This document shows, in pieces, positions 17,563-25,984 of a stretch of DNA of 64,000 bases. The notes beneath the pieces were generated by a model. That model made no database searches, was not told where the DNA came from, and saw only the letters and a program-made list of their open reading frames with translations. The stretch's first letter is position 1; the number at the start of each line of letters is the position of its first letter. This stretch comes from Betaproteobacteria bacterium. GTDB taxonomy: Bacteria > Pseudomonadota > Gammaproteobacteria > Burkholderiales > SG8-39. The DNA is taken from the NCBI GenBank assembly GCA_022340285.1, contig JAJDOG010000084.1, positions 1-64,000 of the forward strand, in the 5' to 3' direction. A program made the position numbers and the translations under genes.

Positions 17563-18510
17563 ATGACGTTTCCTGTCCGGATGCGCGCGTGGCGCGTGCA
17601 CGAATACGGCGGCCCGGAGGTCCTGCGCCTGGACACGGCACCGGTTACGTCGCCGGGCCCGGGCGAAGTTCTCGTCAAGGTGGCCGCGGCGAGCATCAAT
17701 CCGATCGACTGGAAGATGCGCAACGGGTTGCTGCGCGCCGTCATCCAGACCGCGCTGCCGCGCGTGCTCGGCCGCGATTGCGCGGGAACCGTCGTGGCAG
17801 TCGGCGAGGGCGTCTCCGGTCTCGAGCCGGGTACGCCCGTTGCCGGCGTTGCGGATCCCGTGAAGCACGGCACGCACGCGGAATACGCTGCGCTGCCCGC
17901 CTCGCAGGTCGCGCGTGTCCCTGACGGCGTGTCGCCCGAGGTGGGTGCGTCGCTCTGCGTGTCCGGCCTTTCGGCGTCCATTCCGCTCGTGGAAGACGTT
18001 CAGGTTTCGGCAGGTCAGCGGGTGCTGATCCACGCGGGCGCGGGCGGCGTCGGGAGTCTCGCGATCCAGATCGCACGACACCTCGGCGCGGAAGTCTTCA
18101 CGACCTGCGGCGCCGCGAATCGCGATTACTGTCTCGGCCTCGGCGCCTCGCGCGCGATCGATTACGCCAACGAGGATTTCATCGCCATCGCATCCGATTG
18201 CGATGTCGTGCTCGACACGGTCGGCGGCGAGGTCCACGTCCATTCGCAGAAGGTGCTCAAGCCGGGCGGCGCGCTGGTGGCGCTGAACGCCGCGCCGGTC
18301 CCGAGCACGCCGCCCCGAGCGGACATTCGCATCGTCCCGGCGCGCATCCAGGCCACCCGCGTCCGGCTCGAAAGGCTCTTCGAATGGTCGGCGTCCGGCG
18401 TGTTGCAATCGACCGTCGAGAGTCGTTTCCCGTTCGAGAGCGCGCCCGAAGCGTATCGCCTCTCGGAATCCGGCCACGCGCGCGGCAAGATCGTGCTCAC
18501 GCTCGCGTAG
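17563..18510 (+). CDS. NADPH:quinone oxidoreductase-type zinc-less dehydrogenase
   Basis: 315 aa from the ATG at 17563; the ATG at 17581 (MRAWRVHEYGGPEVL) is also possible. It is a medium-chain dehydrogenase without zinc cysteines. Visible are the GroES-like N-domain (PGPGEVLVKVAAASINPIDWKMRNG), VLGRDCAGTVVAVGEGV, and the nucleotide-binding IHAGAGGVGSLAIQIARHLGAEV. Members reduce quinones or enones with NADPH. It diverges from IOR paralogue 1 across about 130 bp and has no operon partner on its strand. Confidence 0.88.
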   Translation: MTFPVRMRAWRVHEYGGPEVLRLDTAPVTSPGPGEVLVKVAAASINPIDWKMRNGLLRAVIQTALPRVLGRDCAGTVVAVGEGVSGLEPGTPVAGVADPVKHGTHAEYAALPASQVARVPDGVSPEVGASLCVSGLSASIPLVEDVQVSAGQRVLIHAGAGGVGSLAIQIARHLGAEVFTTCGAANRDYCLGLGASRAIDYANEDFIAIASDCDVVLDTVGGEVHVHSQKVLKPGGALVALNAAPVPSTPPRADIRIVPARIQATRVRLERLFEWSASGVLQSTVESRFPFESAPEAYRLSESGHARGKIVLTLA

Positions 18511-18537
18511 CGCGCACTCGTTCTGGATCGCGCCGTC

Positions 18538-18948
18538 TTATTTGCACTGGCTCGTGAGCCGATCGCGCGGCACTGTGCTCGAGCATCGCCACACGACCCT
18601 GCCGTCGCGCAGCTCGGGCGTGAGCGTCAGCCCGACGCCATGCTGCGGACTCTGCGCCTGGATCACGCCGTTCGATCCCACGAGGAAAAAGCCGTCGCTG
18701 CCGTAGATGCGTGCGCCGCGGCTGGAGGGTTTCACGGCAACGCCCACGCCGGCCCCGCGCAGCGTGCCCTTGGATTCGGCGTTCCGCGCGATCGCGACCA
18801 TGGCCGGTCCCGCGTCCTCGATGAGGAGATCGCCGGCCAGGCGCGCCGGGCTGCCCGCATCGGAGAAATAGCCCAGGATCTCCGCGCGATAGTGGTAGCC
18901 AGCGCCCGCAAGGACGGCGAGGACGAGCAGGATTCCGACCACTCTCAT
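18538..18948 (-). CDS. Membrane-anchored protein with pilin-like C-terminus
   Basis: 136 aa. An N-terminal hydrophobic segment (about 4-18) is followed by a periplasmic domain. The end, LTLTPELRDGRVVWRCSSTVPRDRLTSQCK, has the two-cysteine loop and TLTP...W.C pattern seen at the C-terminus of type IV pilins. The prepilin cleavage motif (G followed by FTLIE) is absent, so it would not be a canonical pilin. It lies 6 bp after the preceding minus-strand gene. Function unknown. Confidence 0.7.
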   Translation of the reverse strand: MRVVGILLVLAVLAGAGYHYRAEILGYFSDAGSPARLAGDLLIEDAGPAMVAIARNAESKGTLRGAGVGVAVKPSSRGARIYGSDGFFLVGSNGVIQAQSPQHGVGLTLTPELRDGRVVWRCSSTVPRDRLTSQCK

Positions 18949-18954
18949 CCGCGC

Positions 18955-19272
18955 TCACTTCTCCGCGTGCTTGTGCTTCAGGCGCTCCACGTGAACGATG
19001 AGCGTGTCGACCGTCTCCTTCAGCAGATCGAGCTCCTCGATCGACAGGTCGTCGAGCTGCTCGAGGTTGGTCTCGATGCTGTCGATGATCCGCTCGCTCG
19101 GGCGCTGCACGGTGATGCTCGACCCTTCGGCGTGGCGCTCCACGGTGAACAGCCCCACCGCAAAAGCCACCCAGAGCACCACCATCATGCTCAGCATCTT
19201 CAGGAACGGGGTGTGGGCGTAGACATCTTTGACGAATCGCCGGAACCGGAAAATGTGCTTCGGCAGGCGCAC
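18955..19272 (-). CDS. Small single-TM protein with coiled-coil tail
   Basis: 105 aa. It has a basic N-terminus (MRLPKHIFRFRRFVKD), one hydrophobic segment at about 25-43 (FLKMLSMMVVLWVAFAVGLF), and a charged heptad-like region from about 60 onwards (IIDSIETNLEQLDDLSIEELDLLKE...VERLKHK) likely to form a coiled coil. The first 50 residues recall the start of voltage-gated-type ion channels, but no pore-loop (TVGYG) follows. I do not recognise the family. Confidence 0.65.
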   Translation of the reverse strand: MRLPKHIFRFRRFVKDVYAHTPFLKMLSMMVVLWVAFAVGLFTVERHAEGSSITVQRPSERIIDSIETNLEQLDDLSIEELDLLKETVDTLIVHVERLKHKHAEK

Positions 19273-19297
19273 TGCATCACTCCATGAGAATGCGAGG

Positions 19298-19738
19298 TCA
19301 GGCTTTCTTGCTGGAAAGTATGTGCAGCATCGCCTCGAGCCCGAGGACGTAGCTGTGCACGCCGAAGCCGTAGATGCCGCCCACCGCTTCCGGCGCTAGA
19401 ACGCACTTGATGCCACGTGCCTCCACGTTGCTCAAGTGCACCTCCACGTAAGGCAGCTCGACACCTCTAATGCAATCGCCGAGCGCGTAGCCCGCGTGGT
19501 TGAAGCTCGCGGGATTCATCACTAGGCCGTCCACGCCTTCGTCCAAGGCGCGGTAGATGCGGTTGATCGCCTCGCCCTCGATGTTGGTGTAATAGATCTC
19601 CAGCTCGTAGCCCTTCGACTTCGCGTGCGCCAGCAGCATGGCGTCGAGCTCCTTGGCGGTCGTCCGCCCGTAGAACTCGGGCTCGCGCTTGCCGAGGTGC
19701 ATCATGTTCGCTCCCTGGATGAGGAGGATGCGCGTCAT
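19298..19738 (-). CDS. Type II 3-dehydroquinate dehydratase (AroQ) family, diverged
   Basis: 146 aa, the right length for AroQ. It keeps the REPEFYG motif with the active-site Arg/Tyr, the Asn in NPASFNHAGYAL, and VEVHLSNV with the Glu/His pair. The usual N-terminal NGPNLNxLG is LIQGANMMHLG here. The arginine-bearing segment after HLSNV (normally REEFR..S) reads EARGIKCVLA, so the last substrate-binding arginine looks changed. It may be a catabolic quinate-pathway enzyme or a relative with another dehydratase activity. It sits in a run of small minus-strand genes. Confidence 0.75.
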   Translation of the reverse strand: MTRILLIQGANMMHLGKREPEFYGRTTAKELDAMLLAHAKSKGYELEIYYTNIEGEAINRIYRALDEGVDGLVMNPASFNHAGYALGDCIRGVELPYVEVHLSNVEARGIKCVLAPEAVGGIYGFGVHSYVLGLEAMLHILSSKKA

Positions 19739-19821
19739 GGTTCGATCTCCTTTGTGTGTCTAGCGAGCCTAGCCGCCGCCGACATGATACTGGCGAAAGT
19801 AGTGGATGCCGGCACCGCGAC

Positions 19822-20163
19822 CTATCGACCCGCGCGAAAGTGCAGCGCGAGCCAGACGGCATCCGCGGATGTCTCGGCAACCCTGTGCCTCGAGCGCGCC
19901 GGAATGAGCAGGCTATCGCCAGGCTTCAGCGCCAACCGCCCGTCCTCGAACTCGAGCGTCGCGTGCCCGTGCACGAGCGCCACCCACTCCGCAGTGTCCT
20001 GGTCGTACCAGAAGCCGGGCGGGCTCGCGGCGCCGTTCGAGACGATGTGCTCCAGCCGGAAGCCGGCCTCATCGAGGATCGGCAACAAAGCCTCATCCCC
20101 GGAATCGGATCGCAGCTCGAAAAGATTGCTGACGGACGGCGGCATGCCTAGTGCGGCCGTCAC
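19822..20163 (-). CDS. Small cupin-domain protein
   Basis: 113 aa. A single cupin barrel: ALVHGHATLEFEDGRLALKPGDSLLIPARSRHRV contains the G-(x)5-H...E-(x)6-G motif 1 remnants and PGDSxxIPxxxxH motif 2. The first-motif histidines are partly replaced (EWVALVHG), so metal binding is uncertain. Its ATG overlaps the stop of the upstream phosphoesterase gene's neighbour frame by 4 bp (20160-20163), suggesting coupling. Role unknown. Confidence 0.8.
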   Translation of the reverse strand: MTAALGMPPSVSNLFELRSDSGDEALLPILDEAGFRLEHIVSNGAASPPGFWYDQDTAEWVALVHGHATLEFEDGRLALKPGDSLLIPARSRHRVAETSADAVWLALHFRAGR

Positions 20164-20633
20164 ACGGTCCCGCTCAGATCGAGCTCGACCAATCGCGCCT
20201 CGACGGACGCGCCTTCGATGTGGAGCTCGGCCACAGCCACGGGGAGCTTGAACCGCTGTGGGCCCGAGCTGCCCGGATTCACGTAGAGCACGCCGTCGCG
20301 CTCCTCGACCGACGGCCGATGCGAGTGCCCGGAGACGACCACGCGGAATCCCGCCGCGGCCGGATCGAGATCCAGCTCGGCGAGATCGTGCAGGACGTAG
20401 ATCAGGACTTCACCGACCTCCAGCACTTCGGTCTCCCGCACGGATTCGGCCCAAGACGCTCGATCGTTGTTTCCCCGCACGGCGGTGAGCGGCGCCAGGG
20501 CGGCAAGCTCGTGGAGCACCGCGATGTGCCCGATGTCTCCCGCGTGGACGATGTGGTCGCTTCCGCGCAGGAAGGCCGTGGCCTCGGGGCGCAACAGCCC
20601 GTGCGTATCCGAAATCAGCCCGATGCGTGCCAT
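20160..20633 (-). CDS. YfcE/MJ0936-type metallophosphoesterase
   Basis: 157 aa with the full calcineurin-like metal set: D-T-H-G (8-12 region), HAGDIGH, RGNNDR and VVSGHSHRPS. This matches small bacterial phosphodiesterases of the YfcE group, which bind two divalent metals. It overlaps the cupin start by 4 bp. Its natural substrate is not known for most relatives. Confidence 0.9.
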   Translation of the reverse strand: MARIGLISDTHGLLRPEATAFLRGSDHIVHAGDIGHIAVLHELAALAPLTAVRGNNDRASWAESVRETEVLEVGEVLIYVLHDLAELDLDPAAAGFRVVVSGHSHRPSVEERDGVLYVNPGSSGPQRFKLPVAVAELHIEGASVEARLVELDLSGTV

Positions 20634-20696
20634 CAGCCTTGAGATCGACCCGTCAGTCCGAGGGTAGCTCCAGTAGACGCGCGCGGGACTGGCCCG

Positions 20697-21299
20697 TCAG
20701 TCGTGAAAGTGGAAGTCCGTGGCAAAGCCGCAGCGTTCCTCGTAGTCCCACTGCAGCGGCCCGTCATGCATGGCAAGCGAGGCGACATACTCCGTACCCG
20801 GATGATCATGACCTGGGATGCCGCAGGTGACCCGGCCGTCATAGTCCGCACGGCGCGTTGCTGCCGACGTACCGAGCCCGCTCAGCTGGATGGTCTCATG
20901 ACCCGGCTTGTGCCCAAGTGACATCTTTGCGCGCTCCACGTCGTAGATCGTAACGATACTGGACGTGAACGGCATGTTGCCGCCAGCCTTCCCGAGGAAG
21001 ATGCGCTCGAGCTGCCGGTACTGCTCGGGCGCGGCCCGCTCGTCGATGAAAAGCTTGATCGACCACGGCTTACCACGTTCGGCGTCACGATAGAATCCCG
21101 CCATCACGACCTGGCGACCTGCCAGGTCAACGCCATCGGCCTCACCGCGGTGGATGTCCCACGACAGGATGAACTCGCAGACCCCGTAGGTCGAATTGCC
21201 GCCCGGCTTGCCGTTCAGCCGCCGGCAGGGGCAGACTGCCTGGCAATTGCAGCTCTCGTAGTAGCTGCCGACAATCGACCAGCTGGGATCCCGCGCCAT
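20697..21299 (-). CDS. DUF1326 family protein
   Basis: 200 aa. The N-terminal motif SYYESCNCQAVCPCRR is the DUF1326 signature and may bind a metal. GKAGGNMPFTSSIVTIYDVERA and the C-terminal DFHFHD segment also fit the family. No experimentally established function is known to me. It opens the minus-strand series that continues through the phosphoesterase, cupin and AroQ-like genes. The upstream region (21300-21414) is short. Confidence 0.85.
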   Translation of the reverse strand: MARDPSWSIVGSYYESCNCQAVCPCRRLNGKPGGNSTYGVCEFILSWDIHRGEADGVDLAGRQVVMAGFYRDAERGKPWSIKLFIDERAAPEQYRQLERIFLGKAGGNMPFTSSIVTIYDVERAKMSLGHKPGHETIQLSGLGTSAATRRADYDGRVTCGIPGHDHPGTEYVASLAMHDGPLQWDYEERCGFATDFHFHD

Positions 21300-21414
21300 G
21301 CCGCCTCTCCTTGTCAGCGTTAGACCGACCTTAGTACCACAAACGCAGCCTTGCCTTGCTTCTTATCGGGCGTGCACCGTTTCGACAGAAGCTGCCGCGC
21401 GGGTCTATTGACCT

Positions 21415-21717
21415 TCAATAGGCCAGGAGGAGTGCGAGCCACAGCAAGGCAAGCGCAAGAATGACGCTCGGCGCTATGCCTGCGGCCCGCGCCCCGAACG
21501 AGATCTCCCGGTAGGATCGGACCGTCACCGCGAGAAGATACAGCGAGAAAACGGACGCAGCCGCGAGCATGGCCAGGAACGTCATCACCGCATTGGCCCC
21601 CGCTGCGAATCCACCCTCGGGATTCGTCACGAACCTCGGCACGATAAACGACGCGGCGACCACGAGTCCGCACACCACCGAGAGGCGATAGATCCTGCTC
21701 TCTTGCGGAGTCGCCAC
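21415..21717 (-). CDS. Small three-helix membrane protein
   Basis: 100 aa, started at the GTG two bases after the FKBP stop. Three hydrophobic stretches are visible at about 9-27 (LSVVCGLVVAASFIVPRFV), 39-59 (MTFLAMLAAASVFSLYLLAVT) and 79-99 (ILALALLWLALLLAY). A longer reading in the same frame overlaps the FKBP gene and has shadow composition. Family not recognised. The tight spacing makes it the last gene of the monooxygenase/FKBP operon. Confidence 0.65.
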   Translation of the reverse strand: MATPQESRIYRLSVVCGLVVAASFIVPRFVTNPEGGFAAGANAVMTFLAMLAAASVFSLYLLAVTVRSYREISFGARAAGIAPSVILALALLWLALLLAY

Positions 21718-21719
21718 GG

Positions 21720-22064
21720 CTACTCCGCGCCGGAGTCCACCCGCAACAGCGTGACGTGGAAATCGAGCACCGCCCTGGCGGGGACCCGCACGGGAATGGT
21801 CTGGTTTCGATAGGCGAGGTGGGGGCCGACGCGCAAGCGCCGCTCGCCTCCGACACGCATTCCCTCCACGCCGTACTCCAGGCCGGGAATCGCGCGGCGC
21901 TTGCCGACGCGAAACGAGTAGATCTGGTTCTCCTGGAGCTGCTCGCCGCGATTCAGAAAAAGGTTGTACCGGACTTCCACTCGCGACCCCCACTCGGCGA
22001 TCTCCCCGTCGCCGAGCTTGATGTCCTCGTACTCTACGCCGCCGCGACCGCGTCTTAGTGCCAT
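21720..22064 (-). CDS. FKBP-type peptidyl-prolyl isomerase
   Basis: 114 aa, one FKBP domain with VEVRYNLFLNRGEQL, SFRVGKRRAIPGLEYGVEGMRVGGERRLRV and a final VLDFHVTLLRV strand. The active-site pattern is partly altered relative to human FKBP12 (the usual Phe-Asp pair is not obvious). No signal peptide, so cytoplasmic. It lies 7 bp after a secreted-protein gene and 2 bp before a small membrane-protein gene. Confidence 0.85.
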   Translation of the reverse strand: MALRRGRGGVEYEDIKLGDGEIAEWGSRVEVRYNLFLNRGEQLQENQIYSFRVGKRRAIPGLEYGVEGMRVGGERRLRVGPHLAYRNQTIPVRVPARAVLDFHVTLLRVDSGAE

Positions 22065-22071
22065 GAGCGCA

Positions 22072-22506
22072 TCACTTGAAGAGCACGAACGCGCCGGCCT
22101 TGTCGATGTAGTGCCGTCCGTCGATCGTGATCAGGTTGTCGCCATAGGGACTCTTCGGACCGACCGATATCGATCGACCGCAGACCGGCCGCTTGAATAG
22201 CGCATACCAGGGCCCGGCCCGGGAGCGGTCGTAGACGTTCAGCAACTTGCCCTTCTTGCAGCTCTGCGAAGGCGTCGCCACGACGATCTGCTTGCGCGCG
22301 CTCTCGGTGAGCTTCATCTCGCCGAAGCACGCCTTCGGGTCCATGGCAAGCTTCAGGTCGTTGTCCTTGGCTACCTTGCGTGCCGTGTCGGCCTTGGAAC
22401 CGCTGCATGCAAATTTCACCGGCGCTGCCGCGACCTCCGCCGCGCAGAAAAGGAAGCTCGCTGACACGATGGCGGCGGCCACATACGCCCTTATTGCTCT
22501 TTGCAT
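22072..22506 (-). CDS. Exported hypothetical protein
   Basis: 144 aa with a signal peptide (MQRAIRAYVAAAIVSASFLFCAAEVAAA, cleavage likely after AAA near residue 28). The mature part has four cysteines (FACSGS, KACFGE, SQSCKKG and RPVCGRS), suggesting two disulfides in the periplasm. It lies 12 bp after the FAD monooxygenase. I do not recognise the family. Confidence 0.75.
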   Translation of the reverse strand: MQRAIRAYVAAAIVSASFLFCAAEVAAAPVKFACSGSKADTARKVAKDNDLKLAMDPKACFGEMKLTESARKQIVVATPSQSCKKGKLLNVYDRSRAGPWYALFKRPVCGRSISVGPKSPYGDNLITIDGRHYIDKAGAFVLFK

Positions 22507-22518
22507 GGTGAAGTCCCC

Positions 22519-24090
22519 TCAGTGAGAAACCCGGCCGAGCCGCAGCCGCCCGCTAGCATACCGGGTGACCGTGTCGGTTTCCAGGCGAATCCCGCAGAGA
22601 CCGACATGGCCGTCGGGGCGCAAAAGGTAGAACGACGGCGACGGGATCTTCGCGCGCGCCAGTTCCGCGTCGTTGACGGGATCGGCGGGAATGGCGTGAA
22701 TCCGCAGCAGATCGCCGAGTGCCAGCGCGGCGTCGGGAGGCGCAGGTTGCCCGATCAGGATCAGAGCGAGTCGCGTATCGTCGAGCTTCGCGAACAGATC
22801 CTCGACAGGGCCTTCGGTCCGCGACTTGACCCGCAGCCAAGGGAAGCGATCTCCCGCCTGGGGTGCGCCGTGAGGCAGGCCGCTCAGCGTTTCGGACAGG
22901 GAGCTTTTCCGGTAGTGGATGCCGGTCTGGGAGATGACGCGAAACGCGAAGCGCTGTATCGGCTTGCGGTTCACCGCGAATGCCGCGATCCTCGCAAGCA
23001 CCTGGGTGCGGAAGATGCCGGCAAGCGGGTTGTCGGACACGATCAGCCTGAACGCCCGATCGGTCGTGTTCAGCAGCCGCCGCGCAACCGGAACACGCTC
23101 GTCCTCGTACGAATCGACGAGCGCCGCGTCGGCTCGTCCCTGGACGACCAGTGCGAGCTTCCAGCCAAGGTTGTACGCATCCTGCAATCCGGTGTTCATG
23201 CCCTGCGCGCCGACCGGGCTGTGGATGTGCGCCGCATCGCCGAGCAAGAAGCAACGGCGATCACGAAAGCGCGCGGCGCTCCGGTGATGGATGCGATAAG
23301 TGGAGAACCATGTGCACGCCTTGAAGGACAAGTCTCCCGCCTCGCCGCGCAAGGCGGGAATCACGGACTCGAATTTCACGTCATCTTTGTCTCGCAGAGC
23401 CGGAGGGAGAATGCCGACGATGCGCCAGTGATCCTTGCCGCGCATGGGAAAGAAGAGATGGAACCCTTCGCGCCACAAGAAGACGTTGACCTCGTCGGGG
23501 ACCATGCTCCCCGTGACCTCGGTGTCGGCGACGAAGAACACGTGCTCGTAGGGCGCGCCGGGAAACGTGATGCCGCTCAGCTCGCGGACGGCGCTGTGCG
23601 CTCCATCGCAGCCGGCGACGCGGTTGGCCGTCACCGTTCGGGTCGTCCCGTCCGGGAGCTTGAGCGTCGCCGCGACGTTGTCCGGCGCCTGTTGCAGGCC
23701 GACGAGCTCGGTGCGCCATTGCACCGCGACGCCCCAGTCATGAAGCTTGTCGCCCATGATGCGTTCGTTGTCGTCCTGGCCCAGGATCAGGATGTACGGA
23801 TACGGCGTCACGCTTTCGCCGGCGTCTCCCAGGGACACGCGCGCCATGTGCCGCCCTTCTGCCCAGATGTTGCCGCCCGTGCCGCGCTTGCCGAGCTCGA
23901 GCGCGCGATCGACGATCCCGAGCCGCGAGTAGATCTCCAGGGTGCGAGCCTGCACGCCGAGGGCTTTCGTTTCGCGCGACGGTTGTGCGTGCCGATCGAT
24001 GATCAACACGCGCACCCCGCGTCGCCCGAGCTGGTTGGCGAGCATGAGCCCGGTCGGGCCGGCGCCGACGATCAGGACATCGGTATCCAT
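22519..24090 (-). CDS. FAD-dependent aromatic monooxygenase (PheA/TfdB/MhpA type)
   Basis: 523 aa class A flavoprotein monooxygenase. It shows the N-terminal GxGxxG (DVLIVGAGPTGLMLANQLGRRG), the RVAGCDGAHSAVRELSG DG motif and the GDAAHIHSPVGAQGMNTGLQDAYNLGWKLA motif that binds the FAD ribityl chain. A C-terminal thioredoxin-like domain ends in LRPDGHVGL. Such enzymes hydroxylate phenols or related aromatics with O2 and NAD(P)H, so this organism also has an oxygen-dependent aromatic route. The substrate cannot be read from sequence. It is followed closely by exported and FKBP genes. Confidence 0.9.
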   Translation of the reverse strand: MDTDVLIVGAGPTGLMLANQLGRRGVRVLIIDRHAQPSRETKALGVQARTLEIYSRLGIVDRALELGKRGTGGNIWAEGRHMARVSLGDAGESVTPYPYILILGQDDNERIMGDKLHDWGVAVQWRTELVGLQQAPDNVAATLKLPDGTTRTVTANRVAGCDGAHSAVRELSGITFPGAPYEHVFFVADTEVTGSMVPDEVNVFLWREGFHLFFPMRGKDHWRIVGILPPALRDKDDVKFESVIPALRGEAGDLSFKACTWFSTYRIHHRSAARFRDRRCFLLGDAAHIHSPVGAQGMNTGLQDAYNLGWKLALVVQGRADAALVDSYEDERVPVARRLLNTTDRAFRLIVSDNPLAGIFRTQVLARIAAFAVNRKPIQRFAFRVISQTGIHYRKSSLSETLSGLPHGAPQAGDRFPWLRVKSRTEGPVEDLFAKLDDTRLALILIGQPAPPDAALALGDLLRIHAIPADPVNDAELARAKIPSPSFYLLRPDGHVGLCGIRLETDTVTRYASGRLRLGRVSH

Positions 24091-24122
24091 TCAGACCTCC
24101 GCGATCGGACGTTGCGCAAGGC

Positions 24123-24926
24123 CTATTTCTTGACGGCAGCGCGAGCCGCCCAGGCGCGGGCCGTCAACGAAATCGAACCGTCTGCGGCTATGGGCATTCG
24201 CGCTCTTATGCGGTCGCGGAGGCGGTCCCTCGCGGTTTCATCGAGGGACATGGTGTAGGCGGGGGCAGGTCCTTGGCCACCGAGGAAGGGCTTCCAGTAG
24301 TCGTCGAAGTCAGAAAACGGCGTCGGTACGTCGATGGGCTTTACCTCGACGCCTCCCAGTCCGGCGTCGGAGAACAGCGTCTCGAGGGCGTCCGGGCGGC
24401 AGAGCGGGAAACGGACGCCTTCGTCCAACTTTGCGGCATCCGGGTCGAGCTCGACTGCGGCGTCCCAGAAGAACCGCATCAGCTCCATCTTTCCGGCGTA
24501 GTCCCAGACATAAGCTGCGACGGTGCCACCCTTGCCCGTCACCCGCACCATCTCGGCGAGTGCGGCGCGCTGATCCGGAACGAAGTTCAGGACCAGTCCT
24601 GAGACCACCACGTCGACCGACGCGTCACCGAGCGGGATTTCCGTCGCGCTGCCCTGGTGAAGCGCCGCGCGGTCCGCGAGGTTCTCCTTGGCCGTCCTGA
24701 GAAATCCCTCCGAAGGCTCGACGCCCGCGACCGACGACGGCGAGCAGCGGTCCACGATCGCAGCGCACAGCGCGCCCGTACCGCAGCCCACGTCGAGCCA
24801 CTTTCGGCCGGTCGGAATTCCCAGCCAAGAGAGAAACGGCGGTGCGACCCGGCGGCTCCACCGACCCACGTACTGCTCGTAAGGGCTGCCGCGCTCCCAG
24901 GTGTCGGATACTCGTGCGTGAGCCAT
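24123..24926 (-). CDS. Class I SAM-dependent methyltransferase
   Basis: 267 aa. The SAM-binding motif I is WLDVGCGTGALCAAI, followed by an acidic motif (VEPSEGFL) and VDVVVSGLVLNFVPDQRAALAEMVRV, the Methyltransf_11/25 pattern. A helical C-terminal part (FSDFDDYWKPFLGGQGP) resembles that of small-molecule methyltransferases. It lies 32 bp before the FAD monooxygenase on the same strand. Target unknown. Confidence 0.88.
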   Translation of the reverse strand: MAHARVSDTWERGSPYEQYVGRWSRRVAPPFLSWLGIPTGRKWLDVGCGTGALCAAIVDRCSPSSVAGVEPSEGFLRTAKENLADRAALHQGSATEIPLGDASVDVVVSGLVLNFVPDQRAALAEMVRVTGKGGTVAAYVWDYAGKMELMRFFWDAAVELDPDAAKLDEGVRFPLCRPDALETLFSDAGLGGVEVKPIDVPTPFSDFDDYWKPFLGGQGPAPAYTMSLDETARDRLRDRIRARMPIAADGSISLTARAWAARAAVKK

Positions 24927-25066
24927 GCTCGCAGCCTTCTTGTTTGTTTCGATGCCCTACGCACAAGTTCAGCGGTGCGCCGCTCGCAACGCGTCCGCTG
25001 CGGCGAAGGGTTCGTCGCCATTGTGGCCTTACCACCTCGCGGGCGCTAGAGGCAACGGGGGACCGC

Positions 25067-25519
25067 TCAGGCGCTCGGCGCCTCCCCTTTGAGCCGCGCG
25101 ATGAGACCGTGGATGTCGCCCAGGACCCACAGGTCGCGAACACGCTCGCCTTCGAACGTGAATATCGGCGTGCCGTACCACCAGACGTGACGCCCGCTGG
25201 GCGGGACACCGAATAGCTCGCGCCGGTGGTACCCATGAAATCGGAGCTTGCCGAACACCTGATTGCCTTCCTCTCCCAGTGCGAGGATGTCAGAGGTGTA
25301 CTGGCCAAGCGCTCCGGTCACGTACTCGACGTAGCCGATGAACTCCTGATGCCCAACGAGCTGGGGGCCAAGCGACCCGCGAAAGGTGAAGTCGTCATGA
25401 AAGATCTGCGGCACCAGAGCCGTGTTCGCGTGGTCCCACATCTCCTTGTAGAAGACGCGGACGAGTTTCTTCTGTCGCGACCACGCGACCTGGGACAGAT
25501 TCAGCGGGGGCTCGTGCAT
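25067..25519 (-). CDS. SnoaL-like polyketide-cyclase-family protein
   Basis: 150 aa, NTF2-like cone fold. The pattern VRVFYKEMWDHANTALVPQIFHDDFTFRGSLGP and GHQEFIGYVEYVTGALGQY is typical of SnoaL-like ester cyclases. GVPPSGRHVWWYGTPIFTFEGERVRDLWVLGD completes the fold. Function in bacteria outside polyketide pathways is mostly unknown. It lies 27 bp downstream of the OsmC-like gene and probably shares its transcript. Confidence 0.82.
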   Translation of the reverse strand: MHEPPLNLSQVAWSRQKKLVRVFYKEMWDHANTALVPQIFHDDFTFRGSLGPQLVGHQEFIGYVEYVTGALGQYTSDILALGEEGNQVFGKLRFHGYHRRELFGVPPSGRHVWWYGTPIFTFEGERVRDLWVLGDIHGLIARLKGEAPSA

Positions 25520-25546
25520 TGGGGCATTCGTCAGGTTGCGGCATGA

Positions 25547-25984
25547 CTAAGATGCCTTCTGTACTTTCGCATCCAATTGCGTTTCGCCAGAAAGCGAGTT
25601 TGTCACTAGACAGCTCTTTTCCGCCTTCTCAAGGAGTCGATGCGCTCGCTCCTCGTTCGTCTCTTGAGGCACATCTAGCGTTGCGTGGACCACGAACTTC
25701 GTAAACTTCATCGCACCCTCGACCCGCTCGAGCGTACCGTCCACTTCGCATTTCAAGGACACCCACGATAGTCTTGAGGCTCTGGCGATCGCGCGAAAGC
25801 TGAGAATGAAACAGCCGGCGACTGCCGCGACCAAAAGTGTTTCCGGGGACCACCGATCCCCAGGCCCGCCAAACGCGACTGGTGATGCGAAGGGAATTGT
25901 GTCGAGCCTGTCGCCCGAAAGGGTGGCCTCTCCGTCAGGCCCAGCCGAGGCTTCGACCTTGTAGTGATGAGGGAATTCATGCAT
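25547..25984 (-). CDS. OsmC/Ohr-family protein
   Basis: 145 aa. Two cysteines in the conserved contexts VAAVAGCFILSFRAIA and AEKSCLVTNSLSGE are the peroxidatic pair of the OsmC/Ohr family. The N-terminal half has FGGPGDRWSPETLLVAAV. It would reduce organic hydroperoxides in the cytoplasm. It is the first gene of a minus-strand pair and diverges from the iaa promoter region. Confidence 0.88.
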   Translation of the reverse strand: MHEFPHHYKVEASAGPDGEATLSGDRLDTIPFASPVAFGGPGDRWSPETLLVAAVAGCFILSFRAIARASRLSWVSLKCEVDGTLERVEGAMKFTKFVVHATLDVPQETNEERAHRLLEKAEKSCLVTNSLSGETQLDAKVQKAS

